The notes under the pieces: model-generated
The model's input: only the letters and a program-made list of their open reading frames with translations
Databases searched by the model: none
Told to the model about the DNA's origin: nothing
Assembly (NCBI GenBank): GCA_017577615.1
Contig: PKRE01000001.1
Coordinates: 744,001 to 808,000, forward strand
DNA: 64,000 nucleotides
DNA from: Gammaproteobacteria bacterium
GTDB lineage: Bacteria > Pseudomonadota > Gammaproteobacteria > Steroidobacterales > Steroidobacteraceae
Reading direction: 5' to 3'
Part shown: positions 18,519 to 26,921 of the stretch, piece by piece
Layout: every line of letters starts with the position of its first letter
How positions within the stretch are numbered: the stretch's first letter is position 1
Program-made: the position numbers and the translations under genes

Positions 18519-20480
18519 ATGCAGCCAGAAAGCCCCAAGGGAAGTTCGCAGCGCAACGAGAACTTCGTCGAGGCTCTGAGCGCCTATAGTCGCGCCCATC
18601 GCGCACAGCATTGGTCCGGCACCTTCGGCGAGTTCTTGCGCACGATCGTGCCCGGCAATGCGCGCCAGCTTGCACGCACCAGTCACGAATATCTATGGGA
18701 CATGCTCTGCTGGTTCGGTCGCAACGCCGTCGGTGCGAATGGCGGCGAGTCAGCCGGACCGACTGAATTGTTCAAGAGAGAGCTCTTCGGCATCGACGAG
18801 TCGCTTTCGCGTGTCGTCGAATATTTCAAAGCGGCCGCAGCCGGCTCGGATGTTGGCAGGCGACTGCTGTTGCTGCTCGGTCCACCGTCCGGCGGCAAGT
18901 CAACGATGGCGATCCTGCTCAAGCGCGGGCTCGAGGAATACAGCCATACAGACGAAGGCGCCATTTATGCGCTGCAGGGATCGCCAATGCACGAGTCGCC
19001 GCTCAATCTCATCCCGATGAGCCTACGCGCGGAGTTTCGCGAGACGTACGGCGTGGAAATCCGTGGTGAGCTCAGCCCGTGGGCTCGCGACCGCCTCGAG
19101 CGCGAGTTCGAAGGCGATTTCCTGCGCATGCCCGTTGAGCGCATCTTTCTCTCCGAAGCAGCGCGCGTCGGCGTGGGTACGTATGCTCCTCACGATCCGA
19201 CTACCGCCGACCTCGCGGACCTGGTCGGGTCAGTCGATCTGTCAAAGGTTGCAGTGTATGGGGACGAAGGCGATCCACGCGCTTGGTCGTGGTCCGGCGC
19301 CGTATATGCCGCAAGTCGCGGCATGCTGGAGATGATCGAGATCCTGAAGGTCAAGCGCGAGTTCCTGTACCTGCTGTTGACGCTGACGCAGGAAAAGAAC
19401 GTCAAGGTGGCGCGCTTCCCATTGATCTATCTCGACGAGACCATCATCGCGCACACGAACCTGGCGGAGTTTCACAAGTTCCTGCAGGAGAAGGAGAACG
19501 AAGCTCTGCTCGACCGAATGGTCATCGTCAAGGTGCCGTACACGCTGTCGTACCTCGACGAGGCGCGCATCTACAGCAAACTTGTCTCCGCTGCGCCCGC
19601 GTTCCGCGACGTGCATCTCGACCCGCATGCGTTGCGCGTTGCCGCTGTGTTCGCAGTACTAACACGGCTCGTGAAACCCGAGCGCGAGGGTATGGATTTA
19701 ACCAAGAAGCTGCGGCTGTACGCGGGCGAGAGCGTGGAAGGCTTTCCCGAAACCGAGGTGGCGCGTCTGCGAAATGAGGCGCCGGAAGAAGGGCTCACTG
19801 GCGTGAGCCCGCGGTTCATCGTCAACGCAATATCGAACGCGATCACCAGGAACGACAAGAAGAGCTTGACCAGCATGGAAGTGCTGCTTGCGCTCAAGGA
19901 CGCCATCGAGCACGACGCTCGTCTGGATGGGAAATTGAAGAAGCTCTGGATCGATTATCTGGTGCTGGCGCGTAAGGACTTCTACAACCGTTGGGTCAAA
20001 GAGGACGTACACCGCGCCCTGTTCGCTTCGTTCGAGGATGAAGCGCAACAACTCCTCGACAAGTACCTCGACGAGGTCGAAGCATCGCTCGATCATCGCG
20101 AGGTCACTGATCCGATCACCGGCGAATCGCGTCCTGCGGACGAGCGTTTCCTGCGATCGGTCGAGGAGAAGATCAAGGTCTCCGAGTCGGGCAAGCTCAC
20201 CTTCCGACAGGAAGTCGTGCGCAAAGCAATGGTTGCCTACAAGGCCGGAGAGAAATTTACCCTCAACAGCCACGCACGTATGCGCGAGGCGATCGAGCAA
20301 TATCTATTCGAGGAGCGTAGGGACGTGCTACGCCTCGTGACTTCGGCCGCACGCCCGGACGAAGAAGCGCGCAAGAAGATTTCTGCCGTGCAGGATCGAC
20401 TGATCAAGGAGTATGGCTATGACGAGCACAGTGCGAAGGAGGCGCTGAGCTACGTCACGACCCTGCTCGCTCAGGAGTGA
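18519..20480 (+). CDS. prkA: PrkA/YeaG family serine protein kinase-like AAA+ protein
   Basis: A 653-residue protein. I chose ATG 18519 because GAGGAGGG lies 8 bases upstream; a TTG at 18486 is also in frame. The N-terminal two thirds is the AAA_PrkA domain with Walker A GPPSGGKS (121-128); the C-terminal part is the PrkA kinase-like domain. Segments such as YRGELSPWARDRLEREF, FPLIYLDETIIAHTNLAEFHKFL and GLTGVSPRFIVNAIS are typical of the family. YeaG works with YeaH in adaptation to nitrogen starvation and stress; whether it is a true kinase is debated. It is first in a three-gene operon, 21 bases before yeaH, under a sigma-54 promoter. Confidence 0.95.
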   Translation: MQPESPKGSSQRNENFVEALSAYSRAHRAQHWSGTFGEFLRTIVPGNARQLARTSHEYLWDMLCWFGRNAVGANGGESAGPTELFKRELFGIDESLSRVVEYFKAAAAGSDVGRRLLLLLGPPSGGKSTMAILLKRGLEEYSHTDEGAIYALQGSPMHESPLNLIPMSLRAEFRETYGVEIRGELSPWARDRLEREFEGDFLRMPVERIFLSEAARVGVGTYAPHDPTTADLADLVGSVDLSKVAVYGDEGDPRAWSWSGAVYAASRGMLEMIEILKVKREFLYLLLTLTQEKNVKVARFPLIYLDETIIAHTNLAEFHKFLQEKENEALLDRMVIVKVPYTLSYLDEARIYSKLVSAAPAFRDVHLDPHALRVAAVFAVLTRLVKPEREGMDLTKKLRLYAGESVEGFPETEVARLRNEAPEEGLTGVSPRFIVNAISNAITRNDKKSLTSMEVLLALKDAIEHDARLDGKLKKLWIDYLVLARKDFYNRWVKEDVHRALFASFEDEAQQLLDKYLDEVEASLDHREVTDPITGESRPADERFLRSVEEKIKVSESGKLTFRQEVVRKAMVAYKAGEKFTLNSHARMREAIEQYLFEERRDVLRLVTSAARPDEEARKKISAVQDRLIKEYGYDEHSAKEALSYVTTLLAQE

Positions 20481-20501
20481 TTCCGGAGGTTTGAAGCAGC
20501 C

Positions 20502-21671
20502 ATGAGCGATCACGTGTCAGGCGGATCCGGGCCGAGCAGTCCCGGCGATGCCGGCTGGTACGATCTTTTCTCGAGAGGCGCGCGCGATTGGCTGCGTCAC
20601 AACGAGAAGGTCAGGGAGGCCGTGCGTCGGCACTTGCCGCAGATCGTCGCCGGGGCCGATGTGCTGAGCGGAGGCGCGAGCACGGTACGCGTGCCCGTGC
20701 GGATGCTGGAGCATTACCGATTCCGGCTGCGCAATTCTAACGAGCAACAAGGCGTCGGACAGGGCCCGGCCAAACCAGGCGATCGCATCGGGCGGCCGCA
20801 GCAGGACGGCGAGTATCAGCGCGGGCAGGGCGGAAACGAAGACGGCAGCATCCAATACACGCTCGAGTTTCGCATCGACGATATCGTCGACTGGCTCTGG
20901 GAAGAGATGCAGTTGCCGAACCTCGAAGCGAAACAAGGCCGAGCCAAGGAAGATGATTGGACGCGCGAGGGTTGGGACCGTCGTGGCGCACGTTCGCGCC
21001 TGGACAAGCGGCGCTCTCTGAAGGAGTCGATCAAGCGCCGCGGGGTGCAGAGCGCTGCTGGCGTGCAGCCACCGCCGTTCACGGACGATGACCTTCGCTT
21101 TCGACAGCTCGCTCGACGCGAGCAGCCGGCGATGCAAGCCGTCGTGATGCTGCTGCTCGATGTATCCGGCAGCATGGGCGAGAGAGAACGTCAGATCTCG
21201 AAGACTTTCTTCTTCTGGGCCATCCAGGGCTTGCGGCGTCAATACCGCCACCTGGACTTGGTGTTCGTGGCGCACACCTCAGAGGCTTGGGAGTTTCAAG
21301 AAGACGAGTTCTTCCGGGTGACCGGAACCGGCGGAACGATCGCCTCATCGGGATTGAGAAAAGTGCGCGAGATCATCGACGCACGCTTCAGCCCGAGCCA
21401 GTACAACATCTATGTCTTTTATGCATCGGACGGGGAGAACTTCCCGTCGGATCAGCCGCAAGCGCAGGCTGCGCTGGAAGATCTCATCGATGATTGTAAC
21501 TATCTCGGCTTCTTGGAAGTCGCGCCGCTCGCGGGCTCTGTGCCGGATAGCGAAGTGGGCAAGCTGTTCCTGCATCTAGCCGACCAGCGCGACAACGTCG
21601 GCGCGTATCGAGTCAGCGGGAGCGAGGATGTTTGGGATGCCGTCAGGCATTTCTTTGCTAGTGATGCGTGA
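20502..21671 (+). CDS. yeaH: YeaH/DUF444 family protein with VWA-like fold
   Basis: A 389-residue protein of the UPF0229/DUF444 family. A disordered Gly/Gln-rich segment (about 80-115) precedes a conserved central part and a VWA-like domain whose metal site D-V-S-G-S lies at 220-224, with FVAHTSEAWEF and FYASDGENFPSD further on. GGAGG before the ATG is a clear ribosome site. It is always found with prkA/yeaG and spoVR and is thought to be the partner of the YeaG kinase. The gap to spoVR is 27 bases. Confidence 0.95.
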   Translation: MSDHVSGGSGPSSPGDAGWYDLFSRGARDWLRHNEKVREAVRRHLPQIVAGADVLSGGASTVRVPVRMLEHYRFRLRNSNEQQGVGQGPAKPGDRIGRPQQDGEYQRGQGGNEDGSIQYTLEFRIDDIVDWLWEEMQLPNLEAKQGRAKEDDWTREGWDRRGARSRLDKRRSLKESIKRRGVQSAAGVQPPPFTDDDLRFRQLARREQPAMQAVVMLLLDVSGSMGERERQISKTFFFWAIQGLRRQYRHLDLVFVAHTSEAWEFQEDEFFRVTGTGGTIASSGLRKVREIIDARFSPSQYNIYVFYASDGENFPSDQPQAQAALEDLIDDCNYLGFLEVAPLAGSVPDSEVGKLFLHLADQRDNVGAYRVSGSEDVWDAVRHFFASDA

Positions 21672-21698
21672 AGCCGATCACGCGTTCGGAGGAGGCTC

Positions 21699-23090
21699 AT
21701 GACCGAAGACTGGCGCACGCAGATCTCGCAGATCGAATCCCTCGCGAAAAGTCTCGGTCTGAAGTACCACCCGGTCGAGCTGGAGGTGGTGCCAGACAGC
21801 TTCATGACCGAGATCGCGATCTACGGCCTGCCCGTCCGAATGCCGCATTGGTCCTTCGGCGTGCGCTACATCTATCAGCTCATCCAGCATCGCATGGGTC
21901 TATCGCGCCTGTTCGAGGTGGTCTTTCCAGGCAATCCCGGACGTGCCTATCTCGCCAAAAGCAACAGTGTCGCCGAGAACGTGCTCGTCACGGCTCACGT
22001 GCTCGGACATGCCGACTTCTCGGCGAACAACATTCTGTTTCGCCAGAGTCAAGCACAGGTCGGCGAGCGAATTGTAGAGCAGGCTGCCGCCCACGCGCGG
22101 CAGATCGGCATGGCAATCGAAGAGCACGGTCTCGAGCGCGTGGAGACCGTGCTCGATGCGGCATTGGCGCTCGAGCAGCACATCGATGTGAACCGGCCGC
22201 TGCACCGTGAGCGCTATCCAGAGGTACTGCCCGAAAAGGCGCCGCCGCCGGAAGGCGACGAATTCGTGCGCCGCTACGCCGCGCTCGGCCCCGACACCGA
22301 ACGACCGGTGGCAACCGGCCCTGCGAAGCGCGCGCCGATTCCCCCACATCCGGAAAGGGATCTGCTGTGGTTCATCGCGCACTATGCGCCAGAGATGGAA
22401 CCCTGGGAGCGAGACATCTTTCTCGCCGTGCGCGAAGAATCGTTCTATTTCTATCCTGTGTTCGCATGTCAGATCATGAACGAAGGGTGGGCTTCCTACT
22501 GGCATGCACGGCTCCTGCGCGAAGCGGATTTCCTACCGCACTCCATGTACGTCGATGCGGTCAAGTGCCACTCGGACGTCGTGCGCCCGCCCGCCAGCGG
22601 CGATCACGTTGCGCTCACAACGAACCCATACCATCTCGGCTTCTCCATCTGGGAGAAGATCATCGAGCAGCATGGCCTCGCTTACGCGCGCAAGATCATG
22701 TCCGAGGACGACGACTTCGCGTTCATTCGCAACCACCTGACGCAAGAGCTCGCCACCGAGCTGCAGCTGTTCCGCTACAAGGGACCGGCGAACGGTACCT
22801 TGGTCGTGCAGGACCACGATATTTCCGCTCTGCACGACGCGCTACTCGCACCGAAATACGGCTTCGGCGCCCCAACGATCACCGTCTCGCGCATGCACGT
22901 GGACGGCAGGCTCGAGCTCGTGCACGACCATGTCACGGACGGCCGCGGCTTGGACCCCGAGCGCAGCCGCCGAGTGCTCGAGTACATCGCGCGCGTGTGG
23001 CGTCGTCCCGTGACCGTCGTCACCGTCAACAGTGACAACAGCCCGATGGAGATCACAGTCACGCCGGATACGCTCGGGTATCGGATATAG
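21699..23090 (+). CDS. SpoVR family protein
   Basis: A 463-residue SpoVR/YcgB family protein. Typical segments are WSFGVRYIYQ, NPGRAYLAKSNSVAENVLVTAHVLGHADFSANN, WYFIAHYAPEMEPWERDI-like and FACQIMNEGWASYWHARLL with conserved His and Glu residues that suggest a metal site. Its biochemical role is unknown; in Bacillus SpoVR affects the spore cortex and in enterobacteria YcgB is a general stress gene. It is third in the prkA-yeaH-spoVR operon, with GGAGGAGG four bases before its ATG. Its TAG stop is the first unit of a stop-heptamer array. Confidence 0.95.
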   Translation: MTEDWRTQISQIESLAKSLGLKYHPVELEVVPDSFMTEIAIYGLPVRMPHWSFGVRYIYQLIQHRMGLSRLFEVVFPGNPGRAYLAKSNSVAENVLVTAHVLGHADFSANNILFRQSQAQVGERIVEQAAAHARQIGMAIEEHGLERVETVLDAALALEQHIDVNRPLHRERYPEVLPEKAPPPEGDEFVRRYAALGPDTERPVATGPAKRAPIPPHPERDLLWFIAHYAPEMEPWERDIFLAVREESFYFYPVFACQIMNEGWASYWHARLLREADFLPHSMYVDAVKCHSDVVRPPASGDHVALTTNPYHLGFSIWEKIIEQHGLAYARKIMSEDDDFAFIRNHLTQELATELQLFRYKGPANGTLVVQDHDISALHDALLAPKYGFGAPTITVSRMHVDGRLELVHDHVTDGRGLDPERSRRVLEYIARVWRRPVTVVTVNSDNSPMEITVTPDTLGYRI

Positions 23091-23104
23091 GCTGTAGGCT
23101 GTAG
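23088..23104 (+). repeat. Stop-heptamer array, TAG at three positions spaced by 7
   Basis: TAGGCTG occurs twice and is followed by a third TAG, giving stops at 23088, 23095 and 23102, one in each forward frame. The first is the spoVR stop codon. Confidence 0.75.
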
Positions 23105-23238
23105 TGAGGTGAGGGTGGCCTTCGCGCGCTCGAGACTGCTGCTCACTGCAGCGCGCATTGCTGCTGTCCAGCCAAGCAATTGGATCGTCTGACCGGTGAT
23201 GGCGGTGGGCAGGTCGTGGTCCCAGCGTGACGCGCGCG

Positions 23239-24123
23239 TCAACCGGCGGCGCGCTTCTCAGCCTGACCGAGAAACATCGACTTGTGCTCGCGCGCGAACT
23301 CTTCGAAGGAGCGCGGCTCGCGGCCTGTGATGTCCTTGACGACGGTCGTCGGCGCCACGTTTATGAGCTTCGATGCGCAGGCATCCCAAAGCTCGAGCGT
23401 CGCCTCCACCATGACGGGAGACTCGCCCATCGCCTGCAGCCGACCACGCGCCTCGTTGGCAGTGATGTCTTGATAGCGAACCGGCTTGCCGAGCACTTTG
23501 CTGAGACGCTCTGCAACCTCTTCGTAGGTGAGCGACTCGTTGCCAGTCACAACGTAGGCTTGACCGGCGTGAGCAGGATCAAGCAGCGCATGAGCCCCTA
23601 CGGCGCCAACATCGCGCGCATCGACGAACGTCCACTTGCATGACCGGAAGGGACCGGCGATCACGCCTTGCTCGGCGATCGAAGGCGCGAAGCGCAGGAG
23701 GTTCTGCATAAAGAACGTCGGGCGCAGGTGCGTAACTTGTATGCCGGCAGCCTTCGTTGTGCTCTCGACCTGACCGAGCCACTGCAGCGCTCGGGCACAG
23801 CAGATTTCTCGACTGGCCCCGACACCGGATAGCTGCACGATACGGCTTACGCCCGCGGCCTTGGCGGCCATCACGCATCGCAAATGCAGCTCCGCCATTC
23901 GTGGCGACCAAGCCGATGCGAGAAAGGCAGCCTCCACGCCCTCGAAAGCCCTACGCAGGCTCTCGTCGTCGAAGATGTCGCCGATGACGACTTCGATGTT
24001 CTCGGCCACGGGACCGAGCTTGTGCGGATCGCGCACGAACGCGCGAACGGGCACACTTCGGCCGGCGAGCTCGTTCAATACCGCTCGACCTACATTCCCG
24101 GTCGCACCAGTCACCAACAGCAT
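23239..24123 (-). CDS. NmrA-type NAD(P)-binding protein (atypical short-chain reductase)
   Basis: A 294-residue Rossmann protein with the NAD(P) motif GATGNVG (6-12), FVRDPHKL with Arg that would suit NADPH, VIGDIFDD, and an RIVQLSGVGA strand where classical reductases have the catalytic Ser-Tyr-Lys; no YxxxK is evident. That fits the NmrA/HSCARG and azoreductase-like subfamily, which may sense NADP+/NADPH or reduce quinones. A LysR-type gene is divergent 363 bases away and may control it, as often seen for such pairs; this is inference. Confidence 0.85.
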   Translation of the reverse strand: MLLVTGATGNVGRAVLNELAGRSVPVRAFVRDPHKLGPVAENIEVVIGDIFDDESLRRAFEGVEAAFLASAWSPRMAELHLRCVMAAKAAGVSRIVQLSGVGASREICCARALQWLGQVESTTKAAGIQVTHLRPTFFMQNLLRFAPSIAEQGVIAGPFRSCKWTFVDARDVGAVGAHALLDPAHAGQAYVVTGNESLTYEEVAERLSKVLGKPVRYQDITANEARGRLQAMGESPVMVEATLELWDACASKLINVAPTTVVKDITGREPRSFEEFAREHKSMFLGQAEKRAAG

Positions 24124-24458
24124 TGCGTCTCCTACACCGCGCAGGTGAACACCGGGCCTAAATCTTGCCGGAGAAAGCTCCGCTCATTCCACGCCCTCGG
24201 GTATCTGTACGTGTGCCGGACTTGGCCCGGCGCACCCTGCTTGGGAGGCATACCATAAGGGCAAGCAAAGGGAGGGTAAACCGGCTCATTGGCAAACAGA
24301 GTCATGCGTTGCGGTCACGAATGCCGTGCTTAGAATCGGTACGGCAGGAGCTTGGCATACTGCCTGATGCACGCATGTCTTCTTTCGGTCACTTACGAGG
24401 ACTGAGGCTCCTGAGGACACCCAAACATGCCACTCGCTGTCGGCGAAAGGGACCAATA
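24124..24458. other. Divergent intergenic region between the NmrA-type and LysR-type genes
   Basis: About 335 bases hold no further gene that I can support, apart from the promoter candidate at 24309-24336. A LysR regulator site would be expected here, but I could not pin down a convincing T-N11-A dyad. Confidence 0.45.
24309..24336 (+). promoter_or_regulatory. Possible sigma-70 promoter for the LysR gene
   Basis: TTGCGG, 16 bases, TAGAAT. It would leave a leader of about 115 bases before the small leader frame at 24459. Confidence 0.4.
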
Positions 24459-24494
24459 ATGACCGCACCATACGAGGCATCTACGCTTGAATAA
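24459..24494 (+). CDS. Possible 11-residue leader peptide overlapping the LysR start
   Basis: ATG AC... encodes MTAPYEASTLE and ends TAA at 24492-24494. A good GAAAGGGA ribosome site precedes it by about 6 bases, whereas the LysR TTG start at 24487 has none. The overlap of 8 bases suggests translational coupling. It could be a chance frame. Confidence 0.35.
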   Translation: MTAPYEASTLE

Positions 24495-25422
24495 TTACAG
24501 CGATATTGTCGTGTTCGTGCGGGTCGTGGAGGCTCGCAGCTTTGTTGCGGCCGCGCAAACGCTCGGCATGTCTCCTTCCGCCATCAGCAAGGCAGTCAGC
24601 CGGCTGGAGGAGCGTCTGGGCGCCCGCCTCCTCAATCGAACGACACGATCGCTGAGTCTCACGGACCAGGGGTCGAACTTCTACGAGCGTGCGCGCGACG
24701 CCTTGGCACAGCTCGACCTGGCGGAGAGCGAGGTCGCCGAATCGCGCGGCGTCGCCCGCGGCCGCTTGCGCGTCGACGTTCCCGTGTCTCTGGGACGCAA
24801 GATCATTGTGCCCGCGCTACCGCGCTTCATCCAACAGCATCCCGAGCTCACAGTGCAGATGAGCATGAATGATCGCGTGCTCGATCTGGTGCAGGAGGGC
24901 ATCGATGCCGCGGTGCGAGTCGGTAACTTGAGTGACTCGAGTTTGATCGCCCGCCGTGTCGGGCAGCTGCGCGGCGTGACGTGTGCATCGCCTGAGTTCA
25001 TTGATCGCGTCGGGATGCCGAAGACCCCGCTCGACCTGAAGCCAGAGCACTGTATCGCAATGTTCAAGCTGGGGACCAATCAACCGCGCCCGTGGTTGTT
25101 CCGCAAAGGCAAGATCGAGCACACGATCCGTCCCGCCGCAGCGCTTTCGTTCAGCGACCCGGAATCCGCCGTGGCGGCTGCCGTGAGCGGCGCGGGTTTC
25201 GTCCGCACGCTCGATTTCACCGTTGAAGCGCAAATTGCGGCTGGGCTCCTTGTCCCCGTGCTGGAGGACTGGAACGAAGGCGCATGGTGGCCGGTGTCGG
25301 TGGTCTACCCTCAGCATCGCCAACCGACTGCCAAGATTCGCGCGTTCATCGACTTTTGCGCCGGGCTCTTCCCTGAGGTGAAGCACGAGCCAGTGTCGTC
25401 GCTGCGTGTGGCCGCGAGCTAG
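24487..25422 (+). CDS. LysR-family transcriptional regulator
   Basis: A 311-residue LysR-type regulator with a TTG start. The N-terminal helix-turn-helix (about 3-62: FVRVVEARSFVAAAQTLGMSPSAISKAVSRLEERLGARLLNRTTRSLSLT) is of the common CrgA/DsdC-like kind, and the substrate-binding domain runs from about 90 to 295. The start seems translationally coupled to a short leader frame. Its likely target is the divergent NmrA-type gene, possibly induced by a redox-active aromatic compound; no ligand can be deduced. Confidence 0.92.
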   Translation: MNNYSDIVVFVRVVEARSFVAAAQTLGMSPSAISKAVSRLEERLGARLLNRTTRSLSLTDQGSNFYERARDALAQLDLAESEVAESRGVARGRLRVDVPVSLGRKIIVPALPRFIQQHPELTVQMSMNDRVLDLVQEGIDAAVRVGNLSDSSLIARRVGQLRGVTCASPEFIDRVGMPKTPLDLKPEHCIAMFKLGTNQPRPWLFRKGKIEHTIRPAAALSFSDPESAVAAAVSGAGFVRTLDFTVEAQIAAGLLVPVLEDWNEGAWWPVSVVYPQHRQPTAKIRAFIDFCAGLFPEVKHEPVSSLRVAAS

Positions 25423-25589
25423 CGACCCGTCGCGAGGCGTTTGCGGCCTCGCGCGGTCCGTGTTGTCGCGGCACTCAGCGGGGTTCTTGCTCAGGCCATA
25501 CCTCATTCAGTCTTCCGTCAATCTTCCGTACGATCGTCCGCGGGCACACGAACACCAGCATTTGAAGTTGGGCACACGTATCGGAGCTC

Positions 25590-26873
25590 ATGACGGTCCA
25601 GACGACAGCGGCGCTTGCGGCTGTGGCGTTGAGCATTGCTGGTTTGCTATCTGCCTGCGTGTCCGCTCCGCCGGCGCCGGACGACGTTGCCTTGAGAACG
25701 GACTTGCAGCGACCGACGACGCCGTCGCTCAACGCGCGTGTGCTCACCGACGGGGGCGTGCTGGACTGGAGCTTTGCAGCGTCGCTGGATCCGGCACTCG
25801 ATCGGATCACGCGCCTCGAGTCTCGCTACACCCTTAAGATTGCGGAAACGGAAGAAATTCGTATCGGCGACACCGTCAGCACGAGCGGGCTGTGGGGCAG
25901 TGCGGTGCGCTACGCAGGGGTCCAGTACGGAACGCGCATCGGGCTGCGCGAGAACGTGCTTTATTCCGAGCGACTGGCCACGAGCGGAATAGCCGTGCTG
26001 CCGACCACTGAGGAGGCGCTGTTCGCATCTCTGAGCGAACGGGACAATCTGCTCGCACGACAACAGCTGTCGCTGAGCGGCGCACCGCGCATCAATGACG
26101 ACAACGCGCTGAGCTTGGTGGCCAGGGACAGCTTCGGGCGCACCGAAGCCTTCAGTGCGCCGCTCGTTCCGCCGGCGCGTCTCGTGAAATCGGGGTGCAG
26201 CGACTTCGCTATCGGCATCGGCAAGGTGCGCGAAGACTATGCCTTCGCCAGCAACGAGTACGGTCCGCTGTTCGCCAATACGACCATCGCATGTGCCGCA
26301 CCGTACGGGTTGACGATCGAAGGCCACGGCGAGTACCTCGCCGACCAGGTTGCTGCCTTCGGCGTTTCGGTTGCGCGGCACCTCGGCCCGATTGGAACGG
26401 CGTCACTTGCAATTGCCTCGAGCGAAAGCCACATTGGGTCGGGTTGGCTCGCACGTATCGGCCTCGAGCACGAGAACCGACTTTTCAAGGTCGCCGCCCG
26501 CAGGCACGTGCAAAGTCGCGACTTCCGCGAAGTGGGGAACCTTTGGGTGGAAGATCCCGTCGTGCGGCGCGACCTGGCGAGCGTCGGTCTCAACCTAGGC
26601 GAGCGCGCGAGCGTAGCGCTCGCCTACGCTGCGCAAAGGACGTGGCAGGACGAGCGCACAGATATCGTATCGCTCAATCAAGAGATGCATGTCGGGCTCG
26701 GCTCAGTCGTGCTGACAGCAGGTCACGCCTTCGAGCGCGACATCGGCTCTTCCTTCTTCGTGCAATACAATCGACCTCTGGGCGCTTCGGCCAACCGTGC
26801 GCGATTCGATGCCTCGGATCTGGATCTTGTCGAGGTGGTCGTCGGTAAGAAGCGACTCTTCGATGGTGGGTGA
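25590..26873 (+). CDS. Usher-like outer-membrane lipoprotein
   Basis: A 427-residue protein with a lipoprotein signal (lipobox LSAC, Cys23). The rest resembles the middle of chaperone-usher pilus ushers: RIGDTVSTSGLWGSAVRYAGVQYGTRIGL (as in usher ...GDTxSxxxxWxxxVRFGGVQWGT), LSLVARDSFGRTEAFSAPLVPPARLVKSGCSDFAIGIGKVREDYAFASNEYGP, then strand-rich segments to the end. Ushers are about 750-850 residues, so this protein lacks about half: the N-terminal chaperone-binding part and the C-terminal domains. No chaperone or pilin gene is near. It may be a small transport barrel, an exopolysaccharide or adhesin export part, or an usher relic that is still open. The lipoprotein signal is unusual for an usher. 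Function unknown. Confidence 0.6.
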   Translation: MTVQTTAALAAVALSIAGLLSACVSAPPAPDDVALRTDLQRPTTPSLNARVLTDGGVLDWSFAASLDPALDRITRLESRYTLKIAETEEIRIGDTVSTSGLWGSAVRYAGVQYGTRIGLRENVLYSERLATSGIAVLPTTEEALFASLSERDNLLARQQLSLSGAPRINDDNALSLVARDSFGRTEAFSAPLVPPARLVKSGCSDFAIGIGKVREDYAFASNEYGPLFANTTIACAAPYGLTIEGHGEYLADQVAAFGVSVARHLGPIGTASLAIASSESHIGSGWLARIGLEHENRLFKVAARRHVQSRDFREVGNLWVEDPVVRRDLASVGLNLGERASVALAYAAQRTWQDERTDIVSLNQEMHVGLGSVVLTAGHAFERDIGSSFFVQYNRPLGASANRARFDASDLDLVEVVVGKKRLFDGG

Positions 26874-26921
26874 CCGCCGATTCCCTGATTACGGGCCTGG
26901 GAGTATATTCAGTCCTCTCCC

